64,000 bases of DNA, taken from the NCBI RefSeq assembly GCF_900142395.1, contig NZ_FRAS01000002.1, forward strand, positions 124,001 to 188,000, written 5' to 3'. The notes under the pieces are model-generated. The model was not told the DNA's origin, searched no databases, and worked only from the letters and a program-made list of their open reading frames with translations. Positions 10,208 through 22,957 of the stretch are shown here, in pieces. Within the stretch, counting starts at the first letter, position 1. Each line of letters starts with the position of its first letter. This DNA is from Hymenobacter psychrotolerans DSM 18569 (GTDB lineage Bacteria; Bacteroidota; Bacteroidia; Cytophagales; Hymenobacteraceae). Made by a program: the position numbers and the translations under genes.

Positions 10208-11179
10208 TCAGGCGCGGGGCGGCGCTTGGAGCATTTCGGCCAGCAGCCCTTCCTTCAGGGCGTAGGCCGAAGTGCGCAGGTGGGTAATGCCCGTCAGCTC
10301 CAGCACGTAGTCGGTGAGGATGGCGGCTACCACCAGCATGTCGGCGCGCATGGGCAGAATGCCGGGTAAGGCTTTGCGTTCTTCATGCGGCAGGCTCAGC
10401 AGCTGCGCGTAGCTGCGGCGGAAGCTTTCCAGGGCCAGCTCGGAGCTGGGCGGCAGCTCGGCTTCGGTGCGCAGCCGGCCCAGCTGCATATCGGCCAGAC
10501 TATCGAAGCTACCGGAGGCGCCTACCAGGCCCACCGGCCGAAACTCCGCAACGGCCGCCGCCAGCGGCGCCAGCACCGTGCGCAGATATTCTTTTTCGGC
10601 GGCTACAGCCTCCGAAGGAATAACACCGCTGGCATCCGGAAAAAATCGGTCAAGTAGCCGCTGCGCCCCGATTTCAAAGCTTTGCTTCCAGAAAATGGTT
10701 TGCCCGTTGGCAATGATAAACTCCACCGACCCGCCGCCAATGTCCATGATAAGGTGCGGCTGCGGGCCCAGCGGCACGGCCTGGCGCACACCCGCGCAAA
10801 TCAGCTCCGCCTCCCGGTCGCCAGCAATTACCTCGACCTGAATGCCGGTTTGCTCGAAGATTTCCTTGACCAACTCGGGGCCGTTGGCCGTAACGCGCAT
10901 GGCGCTGGTAGCCGTGGCACGCACATCCGTCACCTGGTGCAGCTCCATTTCCTCCTTGAAGCCGGCCAGCGTGTGCAAGGCGCGGGCATAGGGCTCCGGT
11001 GCAATGTGGCCCTTGCTGATGCCGCCTTCGCCCAACCGCACCCCCACCTTCGTGCGCAACAGCACCACCGGCTGCGCGTGGCGTGCCTCAGGCAGCTCCA
11101 CAATCAGCAGGTGAAATGTGTTGGTGCCCATGTCGATAAGGGCCAGGCGGCGGTGGAGGGGATGATGCGGAAGTGACAT
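10208..11179 (-). CDS. Ppx/GppA family phosphatase
   Basis: A 323-residue member of the sugar-kinase/Hsp70-fold phosphatases that cleave polyphosphate or pppGpp. The first phosphate-binding loop is LALIDMGTNTFHLLIVE (about 12-28), the second MDIGGGSVEFII; RATATSAMR and LVGASGSFDSLADM are further landmarks. It covers only the catalytic two-domain core and lacks the C-terminal HD-like region of E. coli Ppx, as is common for short members. Exopolyphosphatase and pppGpp phosphatase activities cannot be told apart by eye. It stands about 100 bases upstream of the dehydrogenase on the same strand. No exact -7 box was seen ahead of it. Confidence 0.9.
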   Translation of the reverse strand: MSLPHHPLHRRLALIDMGTNTFHLLIVELPEARHAQPVVLLRTKVGVRLGEGGISKGHIAPEPYARALHTLAGFKEEMELHQVTDVRATATSAMRVTANGPELVKEIFEQTGIQVEVIAGDREAELICAGVRQAVPLGPQPHLIMDIGGGSVEFIIANGQTIFWKQSFEIGAQRLLDRFFPDASGVIPSEAVAAEKEYLRTVLAPLAAAVAEFRPVGLVGASGSFDSLADMQLGRLRTEAELPPSSELALESFRRSYAQLLSLPHEERKALPGILPMRADMLVVAAILTDYVLELTGITHLRTSAYALKEGLLAEMLQAPPRA

Positions 11180-11214
11180 GGACTGATTTTAAGTGATGAG
11201 GTAAATAGGGATGA

Positions 11215-11355
11215 GGTGACAGGTAAAGGGTGACAGGGGACAGGTTTTTTCGGTGAGGTGCTGGTGGAGGAAGAGGAAAGGGAAACACGGCTAACCGGCC
11301 GATAACCAGCCCAGGATGAGGGAGCTTCACTACCTGTCACCTGTCACCTGTCACC
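11215..11355. repeat. CCTGTCA heptamer repeats with an inverted partner
   Basis: Three perfect tandem CCTGTCA heptamers (11333-11353) end in CC. About 90 bases away, at 11215-11244, the opposite strand carries degenerate copies (GGTGACAGG, GGGTGACAGG, GGACAGG). Together they fill much of the gap between the phosphatase and the methyltransferase and could fold into a long imperfect hairpin. No gene is seen in this gap. Confidence 0.6.
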
Positions 11356-11361
11356 AAAAAA

Positions 11362-12246
11362 TCAAGTAGCAAACCGGCAGAATGTGCCCAGCGGCAGCTT
11401 GCGGGCGGAGGCATCGTGCAGGTAAATTTCCCCGATTTCGCGGTGCTGACGGGCCTTCGGGAAGATGTCGTGCACCAGATTCTCCAGAATCAGGGCCGAG
11501 AAGCCGAGCGAGTAGAGGTTGATCAGGAAAAAGTGGTCCTCGGGGTCGAGCAGGTCGCGGCAGAGCTTGAGCATTTCGTTCAGCTCGTCTTCCAGCTGCC
11601 ATTTTTCGCCGTTGGGGCCGCGGCCGTAGGCAGGCGGGTCGAGGATGAGGCCCTGGTACTTGCTGCCGCGCTTCACTTCGCGCTTCACGTATTTCATGGC
11701 GTCTTCCACCAGCCAGCGCACACCGTCCAGCCCGGAGGCTTCCATATTGTCGCGGGCCCAGAAGTTCACCTGCTTCACCGAGTCGAGGTGCGTGACGTCG
11801 GCGCCGGCGGCGCGGGCGGCCAGCGTGGCCGCGCCGGTATAGGCAAACAGGTTGAGCACGCGCGGCACGGCCGCTTTGCGCTTGCGGGTCTGGTTGTAGA
11901 TAAACTGCCAGTTGGGGTCCTGCTCCGGAAACAGGCCCACGTGCTTAAACGACGACATGCCCAGCCGAAACCGCAGCTTCAGCCCGTCGGGCCGCTCGTA
12001 GCCAATCACCCACTGCTCGGGCGTGCCGGGCTTGATTTTCCACTGGCCCCGTTCCTGGCTGCCCTTTTCGCGGGTGAAAACGGCGTTGGCGCGCTGCCAC
12101 TCCGAGGCGGGCAAATGCGTATCCCAGATGGCCTGGGGCTCGGGGCGGGCCAGAATGTGCTTGCCGAACCGCTCCAGCTTCTCGAAGTTGCCGGCGTCAA
12201 TCAACTCGTAGTCGGCCCAGGGGCTCGTGGTCAGGAAGGTGTACAT
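11362..12246 (-). CDS. SAM-dependent methyltransferase, RlmI/RlmK-like
   Basis: A 294-residue class I methyltransferase of the group that includes the 23S rRNA methyltransferases RlmI and RlmK (Methyltrans_SAM). The SAM-binding motif I is VLNLFAYTGAATLAAR (about residue 131), motif II is THLDSVKQVNFWARDN, and the catalytic-loop motif is LILDPPAYGRGP. Unlike RlmI it has no N-terminal PUA domain; it opens with a beta-rich segment (YELIDAGNFEKLERFGKHIL) seen in Bacteroidota homologues. A target in rRNA is likely from the family but not shown. A well-placed -7 box lies 38 bases upstream of the ATG. Confidence 0.85.
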   Translation of the reverse strand: MYTFLTTSPWADYELIDAGNFEKLERFGKHILARPEPQAIWDTHLPASEWQRANAVFTREKGSQERGQWKIKPGTPEQWVIGYERPDGLKLRFRLGMSSFKHVGLFPEQDPNWQFIYNQTRKRKAAVPRVLNLFAYTGAATLAARAAGADVTHLDSVKQVNFWARDNMEASGLDGVRWLVEDAMKYVKREVKRGSKYQGLILDPPAYGRGPNGEKWQLEDELNEMLKLCRDLLDPEDHFFLINLYSLGFSALILENLVHDIFPKARQHREIGEIYLHDASARKLPLGTFCRFAT

Positions 12247-12283
12247 AAAACTGCTTTATAGGCTGCGGGTAGGCAGGCGGGCA

Positions 12284-12291
12284 AAGGTACG
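12284..12291 (-). promoter_or_regulatory. Candidate -7 box for the methyltransferase
   Basis: TACCTTTG on the minus strand, an exact TAnnTTTG match, ends 38 bases before the ATG at 12246. Confidence 0.5.
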
Positions 12292-12347
12292 GCATGGCGC
12301 AGTTCCGGCCGGCACCGTATACGGCTCTACCGAAACAGCAGGAAATC

Positions 12348-12818
12348 ATGCGCGAAACACAACGAATTGCGGATCAGTTACGGCGCGCTTTCGATGGCGA
12401 CGCCTGGTCGGGGCCTTCCCTGCACACTACGCTGGCCGGCATTACGGCCGCGCAGGCTGCCGCCCACCCGCTGCCCGGCGTGCATAGCATCGGGGAACTG
12501 GTGCGCCACCTGACCACCTGGGCCGGCACCGTAGCCTGGCGCGTGGAGCAACGGCAGTCCACGCCGCTTACCCAGGAAGACTGGCCGGCTTTTGCCGCCG
12601 CTCCCGACGAAAGCGCGTGGCAGCAGGCCCGGCAGGAACTCCAAAGCGCCCACCAGCGGTTAGTAGCTGCCGCCGAAGCCCTGCCTGACGACGCCCTGGA
12701 AGCCAGGGTATTGCAGGAAGATGGCGCCGAAGTGTCGTTGTATGTGGTGCTGCATGGCAGCGCGCAGCACTACCTTTACCACGCCGGCCAGATTGCCCTG
12801 CTGCGCAAATTTCTCTGA
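12348..12818 (+). CDS. DinB family protein
   Basis: A small four-helix-bundle protein (156 residues from the ATG at 12348) of the DinB/YfiT superfamily of putative metal-dependent enzymes. The metal-binding histidines are plausibly those in HSIGELVRHLTTW (about 46-58) and QHYLYHAGQIALLRKF near the C-terminus. Some family members are thiol S-transferases; the substrate here is unknown. The start at 12348 has AGGAA five bases upstream and begins at the usual first helix (MRETQRIADQLRRAF); an ATG at 12294 would add 18 residues. dapF follows after 16 bases and may be cotranscribed. Confidence 0.85.
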   Translation: MRETQRIADQLRRAFDGDAWSGPSLHTTLAGITAAQAAAHPLPGVHSIGELVRHLTTWAGTVAWRVEQRQSTPLTQEDWPAFAAAPDESAWQQARQELQSAHQRLVAAAEALPDDALEARVLQEDGAEVSLYVVLHGSAQHYLYHAGQIALLRKFL

Positions 12819-12834
12819 TTACACTGCTGCTTCC

Positions 12835-13629
12835 GTGACGCTTCCCTTCTTCAAATACCAAGGCACCGGCAACGACTTCGTGATGATGGACGACCGTGCC
12901 CACCAGTTCGACGAGCACAACCACACGCTGGTGCGCCACCTCTGCGACCGGCGCCGTGGCATCGGGGCCGACGGCCTGATTCTGCTGCGCCAGCACCCGG
13001 AATACGACTTCGAAATGGTGTATTTCAACGCCGATGGCTATCTGGGCTCGATGTGCGGCAACGGCGGGCGCTGCACCGTGGCATTTGCGCGGCAGCTGGG
13101 CGTCATCAAAACCGAAACCACCTTCCTGGCCGCCGATGGCCCGCACAAGGCCCGAATAGACGCCGACGGCACTGTGCACCTGCGCATGCAGGACGTGCTG
13201 GGCCAGCAGGAAGTAGAAAACTGTGGCGTGTTTCTCGACACCGGCTCGCCCCACCTCGTGCGCTTCCAGCCCGCCAGCACGCTGGCCGAGCTGAACGTAG
13301 TTGCTGAAGGCCGCGCCATTCGCTACAACGACCGTTTCCGGGAGAAAGGCACCAACGTCAACTTCGTGGAGGCCCCGGCTATACCCGGCCAGCCCTGGCA
13401 GGTGCGCACCTACGAGCGGGGCGTGGAAGACGAAACCCTGAGCTGCGGCACCGGCGTAACGGCGGTGGCGCTGGCCGCTTCCCGGCGCGGCGCGGCCAGC
13501 CCCGTGCACCTGCGCACCCCCGGCGGCGACCTGCGCGTCACGTTCGAAGGCCACCCCGACGGCACCTTTACCAACGTGTATCTGAGCGGACCCGCTACCC
13601 GGGTTTTCGAAGGCAAAGTAGAAGCCTAG
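12835..13629 (+). CDS. dapF: Diaminopimelate epimerase
   Basis: DapF interconverts LL- and meso-diaminopimelate, supplying lysine and peptidoglycan synthesis. The 264 residues begin at a GTG (12835), VTLPFFKYQGTGNDFVMMD, where the family starts; the frame is open further upstream but overlaps the DinB gene. The two catalytic cysteines are in MCGNGGRC (Cys74) and LSCGTGVTA (Cys204). Other signatures are GIGADGLIL and DTGSPHLVRF. The length is close to the E. coli enzyme (274). It probably shares a transcript with the DinB gene and ends at the hairpin that separates it from the convergent aldo/keto reductase. Confidence 0.97.
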   Translation: MTLPFFKYQGTGNDFVMMDDRAHQFDEHNHTLVRHLCDRRRGIGADGLILLRQHPEYDFEMVYFNADGYLGSMCGNGGRCTVAFARQLGVIKTETTFLAADGPHKARIDADGTVHLRMQDVLGQQEVENCGVFLDTGSPHLVRFQPASTLAELNVVAEGRAIRYNDRFREKGTNVNFVEAPAIPGQPWQVRTYERGVEDETLSCGTGVTAVALAASRRGAASPVHLRTPGGDLRVTFEGHPDGTFTNVYLSGPATRVFEGKVEA

Positions 13630-13652
13630 CCCGCTCGTTCGATACCCCTGAT

Positions 13653-13696
13653 AAACAGCAGTGGCAACGACTTCTTGTCGTTGCCACTGCTGTTTT
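13653..13696. terminator. Bidirectional terminator
   Basis: A stem of about 19 bp (AAACAGCAGTGGCAACGAC against GTCGTTGCCACTGCTGTTT) with loop TTCTT sits between the convergent dapF and aldo/keto reductase genes. Confidence 0.9.
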
Positions 13697-13713
13697 CGGT
13701 GCTTTATCTGTCG

Positions 13714-14733
<1,020 letters not shown>

Positions 14734-14851
14734 AGCCGTAAGAATTAGAAGTGAATCTTAGGCAAACCTGTTTACGGGCTGAAGGTTAGCGTAAAATTCA
14801 GGGTTTTGCTGCCGCCCCATTCTGCCGTACTTCGCTTCCGCCTCACCCGCC

Positions 14852-15367
14852 ATGCTCCGTTCCGACCTTGTGTTTCTGCGCCCCCTCGAAGCCGAAGACC
14901 TCGACTTCCTGTACGCGCTGGAAAACGACCCCGGCATCTGGAGCGTATCGGACACGCTGGCGCCGGTTTCACGCTACACCCTGCGGCAGTACCTGGACAG
15001 TGCCGCTGCCGACTTTCATGAGGTGCGGCAGCTGCGGCTGGTGCTGTGCGCCACGGCCACGCAGCAGGCCGTTGGCACCATCGATTTATTCGGGTTTGAG
15101 CCGTTGCACCAGCGGGCTGGTGTGGGCGTGCTGGTGCTGGCCCGGCACCGGCAGCAAGGCTATGCGCAGGCCGCGCTGGAGCTGCTGCGGCCCTACGCCC
15201 GGCAGGTGCTGCGGCTGCACCAGCTGCACTGCACCATTGCGGCCGACAATGCGGCCAGTATTCGGCTCTTTGAGGCCGCCGGCTACAGCAGGGTAGGAGT
15301 GCGGCGCGACTGGCTGCGGACAGCCGATGGGTGGCAGAATGCAGTGGAAATGCAGCAGTTGCTCTAG
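14852..15367 (+). CDS. GNAT family N-acetyltransferase
   Basis: A 171-residue GCN5-related acetyltransferase (Acetyltransf_3 / RimJ-SpeG-like). The acetyl-CoA-binding core is VGVLVLARHRQQGYAQAALE, with the usual RxxGxA pattern, followed by the C-terminal segment TIAADNAASIRLFEAAGYSRVG, a family hallmark. The start (MLRSDLVFLRPLEAEDLDFL) is also typical. Bacteroidota homologues of this size often resemble spermidine acetyltransferases, but the substrate cannot be read from the sequence. It is divergent from the aldo/keto reductase. A gap of 167 bases with nothing recognisable follows. Confidence 0.9.
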   Translation: MLRSDLVFLRPLEAEDLDFLYALENDPGIWSVSDTLAPVSRYTLRQYLDSAAADFHEVRQLRLVLCATATQQAVGTIDLFGFEPLHQRAGVGVLVLARHRQQGYAQAALELLRPYARQVLRLHQLHCTIAADNAASIRLFEAAGYSRVGVRRDWLRTADGWQNAVEMQQLL

Positions 15368-15534
15368 GCCGTACGGTTGAGCTACTGGCATGAGCCCGCG
15401 AGTGCCAATACAATTAGTGTTAGCTCGTCAATATCCTTTTATACAACCGGGCGTATAGCCTCAGTGTGGGGCCGGCCGGGAGCCGATTCCGTTGCGTAAG
15501 CCGGCGCTGCATTTACTTCCTTCTTCATTCGTTT

Positions 15535-16797
15535 ATGCCACTGACTCCGCCAGTGGAATCAAGGGACTATGCCCTCGATTCTAAACCAGCTACCACCACT
15601 GTTTCCACTGCCTCTGCCGTACCGCTACCTTACGCCCTTCCTGATTTAGTTTGTTTTGCCCATCTCCACTGGGATTTTGTGTGGCAGCGGCCCCAGCACC
15701 TGATGTCGCGCTTTGCGCAGCACAGCCGCGTATTTTATGTGGAAGAGCCCTTCTTCCACGCCGATGACCTGATTGAGCCGCACCTGGAAACCAAGGAGCG
15801 GCAGAACGGCCTGAAGGTGCTGGTGGTGCATCTGCCCAACCGCCTGCGCCCCGACGAAGCTGCCGCCGAACAGGCCCAGTTTGAGGTGTTGAGCCGGTAT
15901 TTCGACGAGCAGGGCATCAGCAACTTTATCGGGTGGTACTACACGCCGATGGCACTGGGCAAGTCGCGCCATTTCAAGCCGGCCCTGACCGTGTACGACT
16001 GCATGGACGAGCTGGCGGCTTTCAAGTTTGCGCCGCCTGCGCTGCGGGAGCGGGAGCAGGAGTTGTTCGAAAAGGCGGATCTGGTATTTACGGGCGGCCA
16101 CACGCTCTACGAAGCCAAGCGCCAGCAGCACCCCGATGCGCACCCATTCCCGAGCAGCATCGACAAAGACCATTTCGGGCAGGCCCGCCGCGAGATGGCC
16201 GAGCCCGCCGACCAGGCCGGTATTGCGCACCCGCGGGTTGGCTTTTTTGGCGTAGTAGACGAGCGGCTCGACATTGAACTGCTGGGCCAGCTGGCCGAAG
16301 CGCACCCTGAGTGGCAGTTCGTCATTATCGGGCCCGTGGTGAAGATTGATCCGGCCACGCTGCCGCGCCATGCCAACATTCATTACCTCGGCGGCAAAGA
16401 CTACCAGGAACTACCCGCCTACCTGCGGGGTTGGGAGGTAGCAACGCTGCTGTTCGCCGACAACGAAAGCACGAAATTCATTTCGCCCACCAAAACGCCG
16501 GAGTACCTGGCCGCCGGCCGGCCGGTCGTCAGCACTCCCATCCGCGACGTGGTGCGCCCCTACGGCGAGCTGAACCTGGTTCAGATTGCCGCTACCGCCG
16601 GTGAGTTCGGCCGGGCCATTGCAAAGGCCCTTACCCAAACCCGCGACGCCGACTGGCAGCGCCGCACCGATGAGTATCTGGCCACCATCTCCTGGGACCT
16701 GACCTGGGAGCAGATGGTTGACCTCATGCAGAGCCGCCTGCAGGCCAAAACTACCGCCGCGCCTACCGCGGCCGCGGCTTCCATGTCTGTTTCCTGA
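15535..16797 (+). CDS. Glycosyltransferase family protein
   Basis: A 420-residue GT-B-like glycosyltransferase. A long polar N-terminus leads to DLVCFAHLHWDFVWQRPQHL, typical of a group of Bacteroidota glycosyltransferases, and then YDCMDELAAFKFAP, FFGVVDERLDIELL, FVIIGPVVKID and the donor-site segment ISPTKTPEYLAAGRPVVSTP. It is immediately followed by UDP-galactopyranose mutase with a 34-base gap, which makes a galactofuranosyl or other cell-surface transferase likely; that is inferred from context. The ATG at 15535 is preferred over GTG codons near 15466. Confidence 0.85.
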   Translation: MPLTPPVESRDYALDSKPATTTVSTASAVPLPYALPDLVCFAHLHWDFVWQRPQHLMSRFAQHSRVFYVEEPFFHADDLIEPHLETKERQNGLKVLVVHLPNRLRPDEAAAEQAQFEVLSRYFDEQGISNFIGWYYTPMALGKSRHFKPALTVYDCMDELAAFKFAPPALREREQELFEKADLVFTGGHTLYEAKRQQHPDAHPFPSSIDKDHFGQARREMAEPADQAGIAHPRVGFFGVVDERLDIELLGQLAEAHPEWQFVIIGPVVKIDPATLPRHANIHYLGGKDYQELPAYLRGWEVATLLFADNESTKFISPTKTPEYLAAGRPVVSTPIRDVVRPYGELNLVQIAATAGEFGRAIAKALTQTRDADWQRRTDEYLATISWDLTWEQMVDLMQSRLQAKTTAAPTAAAASMSVS

Positions 16798-16831
16798 TTG
16801 TTCTTTCTATCAACCACAACACGCTTAGACT

Positions 16832-18013
16832 ATGTTTGATTACCTGATTGTTGGGGCCGGATTTGCCGGCAGCGTGCTGGCGGAACGGCTGGCCACCCGT
16901 TCAAATAAGAAAGTTCTCGTGGTGGACAAGCGCAGCCACATTGCCGGCAACGCCTACGACCATTACAACGAAGAGGGCATTCTGGTCCATAAATACGGGC
17001 CCCATATCTTCCATACCAACTCGAAAGACGTATTCGAGTACCTCTCCAACTTCACCGACTGGCGCCCCTACGAGCACCGCGTACTGGCGTCCGTAGACGG
17101 CCAGCTGGTGCCCATGCCCATCAACCTCGACACCATCAACAAGCTCTACGGCCTGTCGCTGAACAGCTTTGAAGTGGAGCAGTTCCTGGAATCCCTGGCC
17201 GAAGAAGTGCCCGTTATCCGGACTTCTGAGGATGTGGTAGTGAGCAAGGTAGGGCGCGAGCTGTACGAAAAGTTTTTCCGCAACTACACCCGCAAGCAGT
17301 GGGGCATGGACCCCTCCGAGCTGGACAAGTCTGTGACGAGCCGCGTACCCACGCGCACCAACCGCGACGACCGGTATTTCACGGATACCTACCAGGCCAT
17401 GCCGCTGCACGGCTACACCCGCATGTTCGAGCGGATGCTGGACCATCCCAACATCAAAGTGATGCTCAACACCGACTACCACGACATCATCGACTTCATT
17501 CCGTTTAAGGAAATGATTTTCTCGGGTCCGGTAGATGAATATTTCGACTTCAAATACGGCAAGCTGCCCTACCGCTCCCTGGAGTTCAAGCACGAAACCC
17601 TGAACCAGGAGAGCTATCTGGCGGCGCCCGTCGTGAACTATCCGAACGACAACCTCTACACGCGCATCACCGAGTTCAAGGCCCTCACCGGCCAGAAACA
17701 CCCCAAAACGGCCATCGTGTATGAGTATCCGAAGGCCGAGGGCGACCCGTACTACCCCGTACCGCGCCTCGAAAACGCCGAGCTGTACAACAAATACAAG
17801 AAGCTGGCCGATGAAACCCCCAACGTACATTTTGTGGGCCGCTTAGCTACCTACAAGTATTACAACATGGACCAGGTAGTGGCGCAGGCTCTCACGCTGT
17901 ATAAGAAGCTGACTGAGAAAAGCGAAGAAGCCGTGAAGGTGAAAAAGCCTGCTATTACCGGCTCGGCCTCCATCATGGATAAGCTCGTGCCGCGCGACCC
18001 AGCCAAGGAATAG
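16832..18013 (+). CDS. glf: UDP-galactopyranose mutase
   Basis: Glf converts UDP-galactopyranose to UDP-galactofuranose, the donor for galactofuranose in surface polysaccharides. The FAD-binding Rossmann motif is DYLIVGAGFAGSVLAERLA (about 3-21), followed by RSHIAGNAYDHYNEEGI and the substrate-site HKYGPHIFHTN. Further landmarks are YTRKQWGMDPSELD, the MPLHGYTRMFERML segment and VHFVGRLATYKYYNMDQVV near the C-terminus. The 393 residues match the family length. It is the second gene of a pair with the glycosyltransferase and is followed by a clear terminator. Confidence 0.97.
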   Translation: MFDYLIVGAGFAGSVLAERLATRSNKKVLVVDKRSHIAGNAYDHYNEEGILVHKYGPHIFHTNSKDVFEYLSNFTDWRPYEHRVLASVDGQLVPMPINLDTINKLYGLSLNSFEVEQFLESLAEEVPVIRTSEDVVVSKVGRELYEKFFRNYTRKQWGMDPSELDKSVTSRVPTRTNRDDRYFTDTYQAMPLHGYTRMFERMLDHPNIKVMLNTDYHDIIDFIPFKEMIFSGPVDEYFDFKYGKLPYRSLEFKHETLNQESYLAAPVVNYPNDNLYTRITEFKALTGQKHPKTAIVYEYPKAEGDPYYPVPRLENAELYNKYKKLADETPNVHFVGRLATYKYYNMDQVVAQALTLYKKLTEKSEEAVKVKKPAITGSASIMDKLVPRDPAKE

Positions 18014-18098
18014 CGAACAGGCCGAAAAGCTCTGAACTGCCAGAATAGGCAGCGGTGCCGGCTTGTACGCTTCTCGTCTGACAACAAATCCGATTTTA

Positions 18099-18133
18099 GA
18101 AACCCCGCACACTCTTTGAGGTAGCGGGGTTTC
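18099..18133 (+). terminator. Terminator after glf
   Basis: GAAACCCCGC (18099-18108) pairs with GCGGGGTTTC (18124-18133); the flanking tracts are modest. Confidence 0.65.
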
Positions 18134-18172
18134 GTTGTTTCGGGGGTCAGGGCGACGTAAGGCGGTCTTTCA

Positions 18173-18187
18173 CCGGGAATTTCCCGG
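18173..18187. promoter_or_regulatory. Palindrome upstream of secA
   Basis: CCGGGAATTTCCCGG is a perfect 7-1-7 palindrome ending ten bases before the candidate secA -7 box, so it would overlap the -33 region. It could be an operator. Confidence 0.35.
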
Positions 18188-18196
18188 AAAACCCCT

Positions 18197-18204
18197 TAAA
18201 TTTG
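18197..18204 (+). promoter_or_regulatory. Candidate -7 box for secA
   Basis: TAAATTTG is an exact TAnnTTTG match, 36 bases before the secA ATG at 18241. Confidence 0.45.
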
Positions 18205-18240
18205 AGGTACGCCCCGGCGTTTCAGTTAAAAATAAACAGC

Positions 18241-21648
<3,408 letters not shown>

Positions 21649-21674
21649 TTTTCTTCTGATTTAGTAGCTTGAGG

Positions 21675-21710
21675 CAGTGGCAGACGGGACTCGTCTGCCA
21701 CTGTTTTTTT
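21675..21710 (+). terminator. Terminator after secA
   Basis: A perfect 12-bp stem (CAGTGGCAGACG against CGTCTGCCACTG) with a five-base loop is followed by seven T residues. Confidence 0.92.
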
Positions 21711-21741
21711 GTGGCGCGCTGCTTGCTCCGTCGGCGCTTTC

Positions 21742-21749
21742 TACCTTTG
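21742..21749 (+). promoter_or_regulatory. Candidate -7 box for deoC
   Basis: TACCTTTG is an exact TAnnTTTG match ending eight bases before the deoC ATG, so the transcript would have almost no leader. Confidence 0.5.
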
Positions 21750-21757
21750 CCTCACCT

Positions 21758-22426
21758 ATGAATCTTGCCCCCTACATCGACCATACGCTGCTCCGGCCCG
21801 AAGCCACACCCGCCCAGATCCGGCAGTTGTGCCGGGAAGCCGCCGCCCAGCAGTTTGCCAGCGTGTGCGTGCCACCCTGCTACGTAAAGCTGGCCGCCGA
21901 GGCCCTGCACGGCAGTGGCGTACCGGTGTGCACCGTCATTGGGTTTCCGCTGGGCTACTCGCTGCCCAAGGTGAAGTTCTTCGAGGCGCATCTGGCCCTG
22001 GCCGATGGCGCCACGGAGCTGGATATGGTGCTGAACATAGGCGCGCTGAAAGCCGGTGAGCTGGCCGCCGTGGAAGAGGAAATAGGCGAGCTGGCCGAGC
22101 TGTGCCACTTTCGGGGCGCTATTCTGAAGGTGATAATCGAGACGGCGCTGCTCACGGACGAGGAAATCGTGACGGCGTGCCGACTGTGCGCCGAAGCCGG
22201 GGCCGACTTCGTGAAAACGTCGACGGGCTTTGCCAGCCGGGGCGCTTCGGTGGCTGATATTGCGCTGATGCGCCAGTCGTTGCCGGACGGTATCCGTATT
22301 AAGGCGGCCGGCGGAATTCGCACGCGGGCTGCGGCCCTGGCGCTGGTTGCCGCCGGCGCCGACCGGCTCGGCTCGTCCAACAGTCTGGCCTTGCTTCAAG
22401 AAGATGATGAAACCCTACCTGCGTAA
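21758..22426 (+). CDS. deoC: Deoxyribose-phosphate aldolase
   Basis: DeoC cleaves 2-deoxyribose 5-phosphate to acetaldehyde and glyceraldehyde 3-phosphate in deoxynucleoside catabolism. The family start is YIDHTLLRPEAT. The Schiff-base lysine lies in FVKTSTGFASRGA and the second active-site lysine in IRIKAAGGIRTRA. VCVPPCYV, VIGFPLGY and AILKVIIETALLTDEEI are further signatures. The length of 222 residues is usual for the short bacterial form. The ATG at 21758 fits the promoter; an upstream in-frame ATG lies inside the secA terminator. The 3' end overlaps the next gene by about 20 bases. Confidence 0.96.
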   Translation: MNLAPYIDHTLLRPEATPAQIRQLCREAAAQQFASVCVPPCYVKLAAEALHGSGVPVCTVIGFPLGYSLPKVKFFEAHLALADGATELDMVLNIGALKAGELAAVEEEIGELAELCHFRGAILKVIIETALLTDEEIVTACRLCAEAGADFVKTSTGFASRGASVADIALMRQSLPDGIRIKAAGGIRTRAAALALVAAGADRLGSSNSLALLQEDDETLPA

Positions 22427-22955
22427 CGTGCTGCTGTTTCCTGCTTTCCTGGCCCTGGGGGCGTGTGCGGCCACGGCACCGGCCTCCACCGGCACCACGG
22501 CTCCCGTTGATACCGCCAAAACCCGCCCGGCCCAGCAACCCGTGCCGGCCGAAGACCTGAGCCGCTACCGGCCGGTTTTCACGGCGCCCAAAGAGGAAGC
22601 CGCGCCGGTAGCCCGGCCCGCCGTGGCGCCCACCAACCACGTCAATCCGCAGATTGAGCAGCGCCTCCGCGACCAGGCCTACACCAACCAGAACGTGAAA
22701 TATGCCCAGGGCTACCGTATCCTGGCGTACGTAGGGCTGGAGCGCGACAAGGCCATGAGCATCCGCCGCTCGGTTATCAGCCGCTACCCCGACGAAACCG
22801 ACTACCTCACCTTCAAGCAGCCGGTATTCCGCCTCTACATCGGCGACTACCTCACGCGCCTCGAAGCCGAGCAGGCCATGCTGCGCATCCGGCCGCTGGC
22901 CCCAAAAGCGGAGCTGGAGTCGGCGCAGGTGCTGCTGAATAAAACGGCTTACTAG
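22407..22955 (+). CDS. SPOR-domain-like lipoprotein
   Basis: A predicted lipoprotein of 182 residues with signal peptide MKPYLRNVLLFPAFLALGAC (Cys20 as lipidation site). A proline- and threonine-rich linker leads to a C-terminal domain of the SPOR type (GYRILAYVGLERDKAMSIRR, YLTFKQPVFRLYIGDYLTRL, EAEQAMLRIRPL), a fold that binds glycan strands lacking stem peptides at division sites. ATG codons at 22404 and 22407 are adjacent; either is possible. The start lies inside the deoC 3' end in another frame, which suggests translational coupling. Confidence 0.75.
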   Translation: MKPYLRNVLLFPAFLALGACAATAPASTGTTAPVDTAKTRPAQQPVPAEDLSRYRPVFTAPKEEAAPVARPAVAPTNHVNPQIEQRLRDQAYTNQNVKYAQGYRILAYVGLERDKAMSIRRSVISRYPDETDYLTFKQPVFRLYIGDYLTRLEAEQAMLRIRPLAPKAELESAQVLLNKTAY

Positions 22956-22957
22956 CT

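Noticed and set aside
11333..11353. Short tandem heptamers considered as a CRISPR array.
   Set aside because: The units are seven bases with no spacers and no cas genes nearby.
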